This document shows, one piece after another, positions 8,346-16,682 of a DNA stretch of 52,105 nucleotides (positions within the stretch are counted from its first letter, which is position 1; each line of letters begins with the position of its first letter). Source of the stretch: Lachnospiraceae bacterium C7. GTDB lineage: Bacteria > Bacillota > Clostridia > Lachnospirales > Lachnospiraceae. The DNA lies in assembly GCA_900113385.1 (NCBI GenBank), contig FOPE01000017.1, positions 1-52,105 on the forward strand, given 5' to 3'. The position numbers were made by a program, and so were the translations under genes. Under the pieces are notes generated by a model. That model made no database searches. It was not told where the DNA came from and worked only from the letters and a program-made list of their open reading frames with translations.

Positions 8346-8735
8346 CCTACACGCATGGATTCACTTTTAACATGTATGAGCGTAGGAATTTAACTCATGA
8401 ATAAGCATACCTACGCTCATTCATTTGATTTTTGCTTCCATGCGCGTAGCTATTCACCAATTATAGTAAATATATACTCGTTGCATTACCAGATACTACT
8501 CTCATGAAGACAAATATTGCAGGTACGCGCGTAAGAGCACCTGTCCCAGCCTTAAATCACTACGCGCACCAAGGCTATTTTTCACTTCATGCGCGTAAGA
8601 ACATCTGCCCAGCCTTAAATCACTACGCGCACCAAGGCTATTTTTCACTTCACGCGCGTAAGAACACCTGCCCAGCTTTAAATAACTACGCGTACCAAAG
8701 CTATTTTTCACTCCATGCGCGTAAATCATGAAATC
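8346..8735 (+). repeat. Structured GCGCGTA-rich repeat, copy R5 (three tandem 63-64 bp modules)
   Basis: Outer stem TACACGCATGG (8348-8358) with CCATGCGCGTA (8438-8448), one mismatch. Inner stem 8373-8386 with 8410-8423, one mismatch. GCGCGTA begins at 8527, 8591, 8654 and 8717, bounding three modules. In the third module the inner arms are AGCTTT (8674-8679) and AAAGCT (8697-8702); the first two have AGCCTT and AAGGCT, so both arms changed together. The outer stem starts 366 bp after R4. Frames on both strands (8502-8731) exist only because the module is 21 codons long. Confidence 0.9.
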
Positions 8736-8806
8736 CAGCTATAAATCATATAATCCAACTATAACTCATCTAACCAAACTATAAAATATAAACTCCAAAT
8801 ACCACG

Positions 8807-8863
8807 CAAAAAAAGCGCCGACACATCTTCCTTTTTCTACACTATGAAAGATATTCGGCGCTT
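8807..8863 (-). terminator. Terminator of the small gene at 8921-9124
   Basis: AAGCGCCGA (8813-8821) and TCGGCGCTT (8855-8863) form a 9-bp stem with a long loop. On the minus strand the last arm runs into TTTTTTT. Confidence 0.7.
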
Positions 8864-8920
8864 AAAATTGTTTAATTATTTAATTTTCTATTATTTAATT
8901 TTCTATTGTTTAATTTTCTA

Positions 8921-9124
8921 TTATCTCAAGTCTTCTTCTGTATAATACTGACCTGTCATTGATGCATTTATCTCGGCGATTTCTCGTGTACCGTTGATAT
9001 AATCTGCATAAATATCCCATAAATCCATATCTGAATCATTTAATCCGTCATCATCTGGAATCCACTTTTTGATAATTGCGATTCTTTCTTCTTTTGTTGT
9101 CTCGCTAATTAACAATTTACTCAT
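8921..9124 (-). CDS. Small conserved-type acidic protein of unknown function
   Basis: 67 residues starting MSKLLISETTKEERIAIIKK and ending GQYYTEEDLR. A clear ribosome site (GAAAGGAG, about 8 bp before ATG) and its own terminator make it a real gene. It has no signal peptide, membrane segment or cysteine. The acidic DDDGLNDSDMDLWDIYADYI block and predicted helices suggest a small soluble helical protein. I have a general memory of similar short proteins in Clostridia but cannot name the family. It stands alone between the repeat array and a symporter gene. Confidence 0.7.
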   Translation of the reverse strand: MSKLLISETTKEERIAIIKKWIPDDDGLNDSDMDLWDIYADYINGTREIAEINASMTGQYYTEEDLR

Positions 9125-9204
9125 AATATTTTTCTCCTTTCAAAACAAATCAATTTAATATTATACATCTATTTCCAGAAACAAATAATTTTAATATTAT
9201 ACAC

Positions 9205-10614
9205 CTATTTCCAGAAACAAATATCTTTTTCTGATAATCCAATATTTGCTCCTTTGAATTCTGGATCTTTATTCTCTTTTAATTGTTTTTCATAGTCTTT
9301 TAATGCAGAATTTGCTACATTAAACAAGGCAACACAACATGGTAAGTTAATAAGTGTCATGCAACCCATTGTTATATCGGCTACTGCCCAAGCTACGTCC
9401 ATTGACACAATTGAGCCAAGGAAAATTATAGCTACGCAGATTAATCTAAATATTTTGAAAAATAATTCGCTAGGTCTTTTTTTACCATTTAAGTAAATAA
9501 CTGCGTTCTCGACATAATATAGATTTCCGAGAAGTGTTGTTATTGCAAATAAAATCATTGCTACAGTGATAAAGATCGGACCAAACTGTCCGAATACTGT
9601 TTCAATGGCTTTTTGTACATATGGCATTCCGCTTACGTCTTCTGATGCTACAACTCCTGAGCTTAAGCACATCAAACCTGTAGCTGTACAAAGTAACATT
9701 GTATCAATGTAAACTGAAACTGTTTGAACTAAACCTTGTTTTACTGGATGACTTACATTAGCTGAAGCTGAGGCATTTGGTGCTGAACCTACACCTGCTT
9801 CGTTTGAATATAATCCTCGTTTTATACCATATATTAAGCATGAACCTGAAACACCACCTAATATAGATTTAAAATCAAATGCATTTTTCATGATTGAAAC
9901 AAACATTACTGGGACATTTTTAAAATTAAAAATTATGACAATTACAGATACTAGAACGTAACAAACTCCCATGATTGGAACTAGAACTTCTGTGAAATTA
10001 ATAATTTTCTTTCCGCCACCCATAACACAAAATCCGACTAATAAAGTGATAATTGCACCAACTATGTATGGTGTTATTTTCGCATTGTAAAAACTATATG
10101 TCACGAATGTAGATTGTAAATTGTAAGAACATAACAAGTTAAATCCTACTGCGTATGTCATGATCAAACAGATACAAAATACAACTGATAGCCAAGGGGC
10201 TTTAAGTGCCTGCTCTATATAATAAGCTGGACCTCCATAACTGCTTCCATCTTTATCTTTTTGCTTATAAATCTGTGCCAAAGTACTTTCAATAAATGCT
10301 GATGATGCACCAATGATACACATTACCCACATCCAAAAAAGTGAGCCTGCTCCACCAAGACAAATTGCTGTTGATACTCCGACGATATTACCTGTTCCAA
10401 CTCTTGAAGCTGTTGAAACCATAAGGGCCTGGAATGAGGATACCTGGGATTTATCTTTTGGCTTTTCCATAACAAGTTTAAAAGCGTCTTTCAAGTGTCT
10501 AATTTGAACAAATCTTGTCCTAATTGTAAAATATAATCCCGCTATTGCCATTACAATAATCAAAATTGGATAATACATTACATCGTCTAATTTTTTTAGT
10601 AATTCTAATATCAT
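9205..10614 (-). CDS. Amino acid carrier, AGCS family (sodium/alanine or glycine symporter)
   Basis: 469 residues, the usual length for the family. Imports a small neutral amino acid with Na+ or H+. The AGCS signature is seen: TASRVGTGNIVGVSTAI near residue 70, followed by GGAGSLFWMW. About ten hydrophobic spans follow, with YGGPAYYIEQAL near 127 and RGLYSNEAGVGSAPNASA in the middle. The start follows a GGAGAG site. It has its own upstream region (10615-10920) and no evident operon partner. Substrate among Ala, Gly and similar cannot be read from sequence. Family very likely. Confidence 0.92.
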   Translation of the reverse strand: MILELLKKLDDVMYYPILIIVMAIAGLYFTIRTRFVQIRHLKDAFKLVMEKPKDKSQVSSFQALMVSTASRVGTGNIVGVSTAICLGGAGSLFWMWVMCIIGASSAFIESTLAQIYKQKDKDGSSYGGPAYYIEQALKAPWLSVVFCICLIMTYAVGFNLLCSYNLQSTFVTYSFYNAKITPYIVGAIITLLVGFCVMGGGKKIINFTEVLVPIMGVCYVLVSVIVIIFNFKNVPVMFVSIMKNAFDFKSILGGVSGSCLIYGIKRGLYSNEAGVGSAPNASASANVSHPVKQGLVQTVSVYIDTMLLCTATGLMCLSSGVVASEDVSGMPYVQKAIETVFGQFGPIFITVAMILFAITTLLGNLYYVENAVIYLNGKKRPSELFFKIFRLICVAIIFLGSIVSMDVAWAVADITMGCMTLINLPCCVALFNVANSALKDYEKQLKENKDPEFKGANIGLSEKDICFWK

Positions 10615-10704
10615 ATACTCTCTCCGTTAAAACATTTTATTTACCCAACCCTATTAACATAACTCCTACCTTCGTCTATTTAGTTTGTTTAGTTTTTATC
10701 TCTT

Positions 10705-10810
10705 ATGTTTTAGCGTGATTTGTATAGTTTTTGTTTTGCATCACTTTAGTGTGATTTGTATAGTTTTTGTTTCGTGTCACTTTAGTGTGATTTGTTTTAA
10801 TTTTTATGTT
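10705..10810. repeat. Tandem repeat of about 36 bp with an ATCAC/GTGAT palindrome, upstream of the AGCS gene
   Basis: The unit, roughly GTGATTTGTATAGTTTTTGT plus TTTGCATCACTTTAGT, occurs twice with a third partial copy. Each junction gives ATCAC-TTTAGT-GTGAT or a close variant, an inverted repeat suited to a dimeric regulator. It lies 90-200 bp before the symporter start. The rest of 10615-10920 is AT-rich with nothing recognised. Confidence 0.5.
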
Positions 10811-10920
10811 TTAGTTTTTATTTAATTCAGATTACATACAATTATACAATATAATGCACCTATTTTACAAGTCTATCTACGATATTATTAAAATCTACCT
10901 ATATTTCGCTCATTTTCCAC

Positions 10921-12144
10921 TTATATTCTTCCATATAAAAAGACATTCGCTCCTATTAATACCATTAGAAAGATTACATTGAATATAGTAAATGTTTTGA
11001 TAAATTTTCCGCCACCATTTTCATATTCTTTTACATATGCTTTATAAGATATCAAACTTGCCATAGATGCTATAAGTGTTCCAAGACCTCCGACATTTAC
11101 CCCTATGAGAAGTTGTTTATAATTATTAGCAAAACCAGAAAGCATCAAAGTTGCTGGGACGTTACTTATAAACTGGCTAGTTATGACTCCTACTGCAAAT
11201 TCATGTGTTTTTAATATTCCTTCTAAAAAGGAACGTATCATTGTAATTTTTCCCATATTTCCTGTAAAGACAAAAAAACCTACGAATGTAAAAATAAGAA
11301 TATAATCTGCCTTTAATAAAATTTTTCTTTCAAAAATTCCTACTACTGCCAAAACGGTTATAGCAAAAACATACCATGGTACTACTCGTAAAACAGCTAA
11401 AATTGCTACAAGAAACAATGTAATATACATTATGATTTTTACCTTTTGCACTATATTATTTTGCCCCTCTGATTCTGCTGCAAATTCTGCACTTGATGTA
11501 TCTAATTCTTCTTTATCATAGGCAAAGATAAATATCGCAACAATAATCATAATTGCAGATATAATTGTATATGGAAACAGTATTCCCACAAAACCTAGAA
11601 AATTCATTTTTGTAATTCCATACATATAAAGATTTTGCGGATTTCCTATAGGTGTTAGCATACTTCCTAAATTTGCTGCTATTGTTTGCATAACGATAAC
11701 AGGAGCCATGATTTTTTCTTTATTACAACTTTTTAAAATCATTATTGTAAATGGCACAAATGTTATAAGTGCCACATCATTTGTAATTACCATGCTTCCT
11801 AGAAAACACATAAACACCAAAACCATCACTAATTGCCACTGTTTAGAGACTTTTTCTAAAAGGACTTTTGCTATTGCTTCAAAAATATGATGGTAACGAA
11901 GGCCCTGAATTATAACCATAAGCCCCCACAAAATTCCTAGGGAACGGAAATCTATATAGTCTATATATTCAATGCTTGGATGGACAAAAAAAGCTGAAAT
12001 TATAGCAAGACTCCATGCCACCGATAAAACGATATCTATTTTTGGTAATTTGGATAATTTAGTTTTTGATGTACTAAACTTACTTTTTGATGTACTAAAC
12101 TTACTTGTTTGTGGAATTATATTTGTTTTTGTCATTGATTTCAT
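10921..12144 (-). CDS. SLC13/ArsB-type (ion transporter superfamily) membrane permease
   Basis: 407 residues with about ten membrane spans. Two family motifs are visible: TNDVALITFVPF near residue 122 and IAANLGSMLTPIGNPQN near 155, the half-repeat signatures of anion/arsenite/citrate-type permeases. The residues before the first span contain a direct repeat (SKFSTSK twice, then SKTKLSK), reflecting a 21-24 bp DNA duplication near 12060-12105, so this cytoplasmic tail is probably variable. Start at MKSMTK or at the internal ATG three codons on; a GAGGTAGAGGT stretch serves both. Substrate (dicarboxylate, sulfate, arsenite or other) cannot be told. No regulator adjacent. Confidence 0.8.
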   Translation of the reverse strand: MKSMTKTNIIPQTSKFSTSKSKFSTSKTKLSKLPKIDIVLSVAWSLAIISAFFVHPSIEYIDYIDFRSLGILWGLMVIIQGLRYHHIFEAIAKVLLEKVSKQWQLVMVLVFMCFLGSMVITNDVALITFVPFTIMILKSCNKEKIMAPVIVMQTIAANLGSMLTPIGNPQNLYMYGITKMNFLGFVGILFPYTIISAIMIIVAIFIFAYDKEELDTSSAEFAAESEGQNNIVQKVKIIMYITLFLVAILAVLRVVPWYVFAITVLAVVGIFERKILLKADYILIFTFVGFFVFTGNMGKITMIRSFLEGILKTHEFAVGVITSQFISNVPATLMLSGFANNYKQLLIGVNVGGLGTLIASMASLISYKAYVKEYENGGGKFIKTFTIFNVIFLMVLIGANVFLYGRI

Positions 12145-12180
12145 TTACCTCTACCTCTTATTTTTCTTAAATACTACAAA

Positions 12181-12186
12181 ATTATA
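12181..12186 (-). promoter_or_regulatory. Possible -10 box (TATAAT) of the permease gene
   Basis: TATAAT on the minus strand about 37 bp before the start codon. No clear -35. The remainder of 12145-12455 holds only the xylanase terminator and AT-rich sequence. Confidence 0.35.
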
Positions 12187-12264
12187 TAGGATAATTCACT
12201 GAAAATCTAGGTATATTATGCTATATTTTTTGTCTACAATGGCTCTATTTCTTATCATTTTATC

Positions 12265-12315
12265 TACAAAAAAATAGATGCTACCACCATTAACTGCGGT
12301 GATTGCATCTATTTT
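12265..12315 (-). terminator. Terminator of the xylanase gene
   Basis: AAAATAGATGC (12271-12281) pairs perfectly with GCATCTATTTT (12305-12315) over 11 bp, with a smaller CACC/GGTG pairing inside. On the minus strand it ends in a T run. It lies about 140 bp after the xylanase stop. Confidence 0.8.
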
Positions 12316-12455
12316 AGTTTATTACTTAGCTATATTACTTAATTATATGATTTAATTTATTTTTAGGTTTTCGTTATTTCTAACTAATTTAGTTATGTTA
12401 ATCATTTATACGTTAAATTAAAACTCCCCTTAATAAACCTAAGCTATATATTCTC

Positions 12456-14186
12456 CTATCTTACAGGTTCGAAGATAAATTGTTGATTTACATTGCCAGA
12501 TGTGCTCCACTGACATACGTTTGTTCCATCGTTTTTGCCGAAATTGTACACGTCAACACTCTTTGAACCGTTACTTACTTTTGTTGCTATAGTAACTGTG
12601 TTTTTTCCATTTGCTCTTTGTAAATAAAATTTCTGAGCATCATGTGAAAATGCATTATAAATTTGAAGATTTGCACCATTTTCATTTTTACCATATGCAA
12701 GATCTAACATAAAGTTACCTAAACCACTTTTTAAAGTAATGTAACCATCTGATGTGTTCTGCAAATACCATTTCTGTCCCTGCACACCTGTTCCACGACC
12801 GATTTCTACATTTGAACCTGCTGAACCTTTATTACCAGCTACCTGTAAATACTTCTGCGCATTTACATTTTTGATATAATACCAGCCATCTTTAAGTCTG
12901 ACATTTCCATTGGCCTTACTGGGTTGTGGATTTGATGGTTGTGGGTTTGATGGTTGTGGGTTTGATGGTTGTGGGCTTGATGGTTGTGGGTTTACAGGTC
13001 GATTATTGTTTCCACCCATTTTATATCCTGAGTCAAAATATGCTTGTAATACTGCATTATAAGCTGGTTTTTTAACACCGTCTCGTGAATATAGTAAAGG
13101 TCTTTCATCTTTTCTCCAAGATGTGTCATCTGCAAGTCCCCACCATACAACAGCTGAAATATTACCACCAGCTTTTTTACAGTCAAGGATTGCCTTCATA
13201 ATTCCATAGTAATAATTTGCCTGATCTGTATCATTTTTACCTGCTGCATCAAGTTCTGTAATTTGGACCTCATAGCCTTTATTACAAAAAGCTTTTAATG
13301 CTTGTTTGTAGTAATCTACAGATGGGAAATTGGAACTAAGATGTGACTGCATTCCAACACCTGCACAAATCTTTTTACCACTATTTACATAGTCAACTAA
13401 AGAAATAACATCGTTAACTTCCATATATGTGTTGAAGTCATTGTAAAATAGGTGTACCTTATCTGTTAATTTAAAATACTCCAAACACTGGTAAGCATAT
13501 TCAAAAGCTCTTTTTACAAATGGAGCCTTTGATCCAAGGTTTCCACCATAAATTTTTTGCCAACCTGATGGTTTCTGATTTGCATGCAAATATTCATTAA
13601 CTACATCCCATGCATAAATAACACTGCCATATTTACTTTGGCAAACATGATTCATGTATGTTTTGATATAAAATTCCATTCTAGCATCCATTTCAGCCTG
13701 GCTAACATAACTACCATATTTTGTAAATCCTCTTCTAAAGAACCAATCTGGAGTCTGGCTATGCCATACAAAAGTGTGGCCTCTCATTTTCAACCCTTTG
13801 TCATAGCATGCTTTTAGCATTTTATCAACTGTTGAAAAATCGAGTTTTGGAACTGTCTGCTCCTTATAATTGTTTGGAACATAGTAACCCATTTTTTTTG
13901 CTTGTTGAACTGAAATAGTATTTGATTGCCATCCTAAAATGTAATCAGGTTTCATTTCGTTTCCAACTGTAATGCTGTTGTATTCTTTTGAAGCATAATT
14001 TAATTTATTTGGATTTAAAATTTCGTGAGCCTCAATTGCAGTACCCACATGTTCAAATAATGATCCATATGTGTTAAGCAAATTGGCGTTGTTAGAAATT
14101 GTAGCTGCTTCAACAGTGTTTGCATTGACAAAACCAGCTGCAACAATCATGCAAAGACATAATAACAAACTTACTATTCTTTTCAT
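12456..14186 (-). CDS. Secreted GH10 endo-1,4-beta-xylanase with C-terminal ricin-type (CBM13-like) domain
   Basis: 576 residues. Signal peptide of about 27 residues (cut after NTVEA). GH10 catalytic domain about 30-385: RGHTFVWHSQTPDWFF, the acid/base Glu198 in WDVVNEY, the nucleophile Glu311 in QITELD, and GLADDTSWR near the end. A linker of repeated PQPSN follows (15-bp DNA repeats at about 12920-12990, likely variable in length). The C-terminal 140 residues form a beta-trefoil lectin-like domain with three QxW-type repeats (GQKWYL, AQKFYL, NQQFIF). It cleaves xylan outside the cell. Start set by TTGGAGGAAAG. A CAAACGTTTG palindrome sits between promoter region and start, suggesting LacI-family control. 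Confidence 0.95.
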   Translation of the reverse strand: MKRIVSLLLCLCMIVAAGFVNANTVEAATISNNANLLNTYGSLFEHVGTAIEAHEILNPNKLNYASKEYNSITVGNEMKPDYILGWQSNTISVQQAKKMGYYVPNNYKEQTVPKLDFSTVDKMLKACYDKGLKMRGHTFVWHSQTPDWFFRRGFTKYGSYVSQAEMDARMEFYIKTYMNHVCQSKYGSVIYAWDVVNEYLHANQKPSGWQKIYGGNLGSKAPFVKRAFEYAYQCLEYFKLTDKVHLFYNDFNTYMEVNDVISLVDYVNSGKKICAGVGMQSHLSSNFPSVDYYKQALKAFCNKGYEVQITELDAAGKNDTDQANYYYGIMKAILDCKKAGGNISAVVWWGLADDTSWRKDERPLLYSRDGVKKPAYNAVLQAYFDSGYKMGGNNNRPVNPQPSSPQPSNPQPSNPQPSNPQPSKANGNVRLKDGWYYIKNVNAQKYLQVAGNKGSAGSNVEIGRGTGVQGQKWYLQNTSDGYITLKSGLGNFMLDLAYGKNENGANLQIYNAFSHDAQKFYLQRANGKNTVTIATKVSNGSKSVDVYNFGKNDGTNVCQWSTSGNVNQQFIFEPVR

Positions 14187-14208
14187 AAACTTTCCTCCAA
14201 GTACATTT

Positions 14209-14222
14209 TACAAACGTTTGAA
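14209..14222 (-). promoter_or_regulatory. Putative LacI-family operator before the xylanase gene
   Basis: CAAACGTTTG (14211-14220) is a perfect palindrome about 25 bp upstream of the start codon, just before the ribosome site. It has the same AAACGTTT core as 21572-21587 and 21633-21644, and the related AAACGATT near lacI. Confidence 0.6.
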
Positions 14223-14448
14223 TTATTTTTGTTTTTCGATTAATCGCTTGATTAGTCTAGCACTTTTCTTTTATTGTTGCAATACTCTGTTTTTCATGTT
14301 TATTTTTATATTTTTTAAAATAATTTAATTTACATTTAATTTTTATAACGCTATGGTTGAATTTAATTTTATTTAGGATGCTTTTTCACCTTTTTGTACA
14401 GGTCTTTAGCTAAATGTATATTACTTTATGTATAATTTTTTCATCTCC

Positions 14449-15276
14449 TTATCCTTTAATTGCACCTTCTGATATACCTTCCACCATATTTTTGACTAAA
14501 CAAAAATACAGAATTACTATTGGTAAAGCAATGAACACACTTCCTGCTGCAAATCTAGCAAATTGTGTTTCATCTAAGCTCATAAGACCTACTGCAACTG
14601 TGTATAAGTTTTTTTCTTTTAACAAAAGCTTTGGAAGAATAAAATCACTCCATGGCCATGTAAAAGATGTCAACGCAGTGTAAACTATAATGGGCTTTGA
14701 TAATGGTAAATTTATTCTTGTAAAAATCTGAAAATTTGTTGCACCATCTATTTTTGCTGCTTCATCAATCGATTTTGGAATAGTATCAAAAAATCCCTTT
14801 TGTGTAAGATATCCCATAGGAGCTCCTGCTGCATAAATAAAAATCAAGCCCCAAAGTTGATTAATTAATCCAAATTGTGTCATTAATAAGTAAACAGCTA
14901 TCATTCCCATAAATGATGGAAACATTCCTAATACCATAGTTGATTTCATAATGGTTTTTCTGCCTTTAAAATCAAATCTAGACATTGTATACGCAGTTAA
15001 AATAGTTAAAAATGTTCCCAATAAACAACTACCTGTTGCTACAAACAGCGTATTTAAGAACCATCTTGGATAGTTATACATCCTTGTATCTGTAAATAAG
15101 TTAATGAATGTCTGCAAACTATATGACTTAGGAAAAAATCCTTTAAAAGAATATATACTACCTGACTTTGAAAATGATGCTAGTATTAACCACAAACATG
15201 GGAAGAAAAAAATAAATGCCACAATGATTAATAATGTATATGTAACAGCTACATCAAGTTTATTTCTTTTACTCAT
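14449..15276 (-). CDS. malG: Maltodextrin-type ABC transporter permease (MalG-like)
   Basis: 275 residues, typical for MalG. Six membrane spans and the cytoplasmic EAA loop (EAAKIDGATNFQIFTRINLP, about 183-202), which contacts the ATPase. It ends with EGISEGAIKG, the usual MalG-type tail. The start ATG overlaps the malF stop in TAATG, so the two are translationally coupled. Last gene of the amylase-malE-malF-malG operon. No ATP-binding subunit is encoded next to it; Firmicutes often use a shared MsmK/MalK-type ATPase from elsewhere (family knowledge). Substrate assigned from the amylase and binding-protein neighbours. Confidence 0.9.
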   Translation of the reverse strand: MSKRNKLDVAVTYTLLIIVAFIFFFPCLWLILASFSKSGSIYSFKGFFPKSYSLQTFINLFTDTRMYNYPRWFLNTLFVATGSCLLGTFLTILTAYTMSRFDFKGRKTIMKSTMVLGMFPSFMGMIAVYLLMTQFGLINQLWGLIFIYAAGAPMGYLTQKGFFDTIPKSIDEAAKIDGATNFQIFTRINLPLSKPIIVYTALTSFTWPWSDFILPKLLLKEKNLYTVAVGLMSLDETQFARFAAGSVFIALPIVILYFCLVKNMVEGISEGAIKG

Positions 15277-16670
15277 TATTGAAATGTATCCTCCTCTCTA
15301 TATGATGGCGATTTAACATAGATAAACAACGAAATTGCGGATGTTATCAAGAATATAATCAAGCTAATGGCTGCTCCAATGCAATAATAATTGTTATCTA
15401 TTGACAGATTATATAACCAATTTATTAATAAATCAGTGTCACTTGCCAAAAAATATCCTTTCTTGTATAAACCTCCTCGCAAGAAATAGAAAATACCAAA
15501 ATTATTAAAATTTCCAACAAACTGAGACAATAAAACTGGCATTGTAACAAATAACATATATGGCATTGTTATTTTTCTGAAACAAGCAAATTTTCCAGCC
15601 CCATCTATTTTAGCTGCTTCATAAAAAGTTTTATCTATATTAGATAAGTGTCCAGTTGCCAAAAGCATAATAGATGGCACACTAATCCAGCAGTTTACGC
15701 ATAAGCCAATTAGTCTTGAACTTGTTCTTGCATCTAAATCTAAAAATCCAATTGCTTTACCACCATGCGCTATTATGATTTGATTAATAGGACCACCATA
15801 AGAAAACATAAATTTAAAAGCAAGCAATGTAATAAAACCTGGTATTGCATACGCTAGTACAGGGAAAGCCCTCCAAAATGCCTTACCTTTTACGCATTTT
15901 TTATTCAAAAGCATTGCTAATCCTATTCCAACGAAATAATTAAGTGCTGTCGAAAGTATTGCCCATAAAAGATTCCATCTTAAAATTTTTATAAATGTTG
16001 GTCCAAATTTAGATAGAACTAAAAGTTTCTGGAAGTTTTTTAGTCCTACCCAATCTACTAACTCAGGCGGAACTATTGTTCCACCATAGTTAGTAAATGC
16101 AATTAAAATCATGAAAATAATAGGTAATACATTAAATATGCATACTCCAACAATTGGAAGGGATAATGCTGATTTATAAAATTTTTTATCCAAATATTCC
16201 ATTAAATCTTCTTTAAATGTTTTACTTTTTATTCCCTTTTCTACATTTAATTGTAACTTATATGAACTTTTTATACATTGAACATAAAAATAAGCAAACA
16301 ACGCTACTACGATGAAAGAGAAAATTCCCATAAGCAACATAATGATTGAATCGTCTCCTTCAACCCTTGTCCATGCATCCGCTTTAACTGTTCCTAGTGT
16401 AAAAAAACCAATCACGTCATCGATACCTCTATTTGCCATATATGCTATCATTGCAACTTCAATAGCGAAATAACAAATTGCTTTATAAAAGCATTTATAT
16501 TTCAAATGAGCTATTCCCATTAATAGAAATGACAATTTTACATAAATTGATGATTTTTTCCAAAAGCCTTTTAATCCTTTTGCATTTTCCTGCGGATTTA
16601 ATTTATCTATTTTTTTTGTTTTATTATCAGGATTTAAAAAATGTCCTTTTTTTCTGACAATATTATCCAT
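15276..16670 (-). CDS. malF: Maltodextrin-type ABC transporter permease (MalF-like)
   Basis: 464 residues, with an N-terminal extension of about 170 residues before the core. The extension holds hydrophobic spans (CFYKAICYFAIEVAMIAYM; IIMLLMGIFSFIVVALFAYF), as in the MalF group. The conserved EAA loop is EAAKIDGAGKFACFRKITMP near residue 355. With MalG it forms the membrane channel for maltodextrins delivered by MalE. Start after an AGGGGGATAAA site, 12 bp downstream of the malE stop. Confidence 0.9.
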   Translation of the reverse strand: MDNIVRKKGHFLNPDNKTKKIDKLNPQENAKGLKGFWKKSSIYVKLSFLLMGIAHLKYKCFYKAICYFAIEVAMIAYMANRGIDDVIGFFTLGTVKADAWTRVEGDDSIIMLLMGIFSFIVVALFAYFYVQCIKSSYKLQLNVEKGIKSKTFKEDLMEYLDKKFYKSALSLPIVGVCIFNVLPIIFMILIAFTNYGGTIVPPELVDWVGLKNFQKLLVLSKFGPTFIKILRWNLLWAILSTALNYFVGIGLAMLLNKKCVKGKAFWRAFPVLAYAIPGFITLLAFKFMFSYGGPINQIIIAHGGKAIGFLDLDARTSSRLIGLCVNCWISVPSIMLLATGHLSNIDKTFYEAAKIDGAGKFACFRKITMPYMLFVTMPVLLSQFVGNFNNFGIFYFLRGGLYKKGYFLASDTDLLINWLYNLSIDNNYYCIGAAISLIIFLITSAISLFIYVKSPSYREEDTFQ

Positions 16671-16682
16671 TTTATCCCCCTA

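Noticed and set aside
8527-8723. CRISPR array
   Set aside because: Units are contiguous with no unique spacers, and no cas genes are present.
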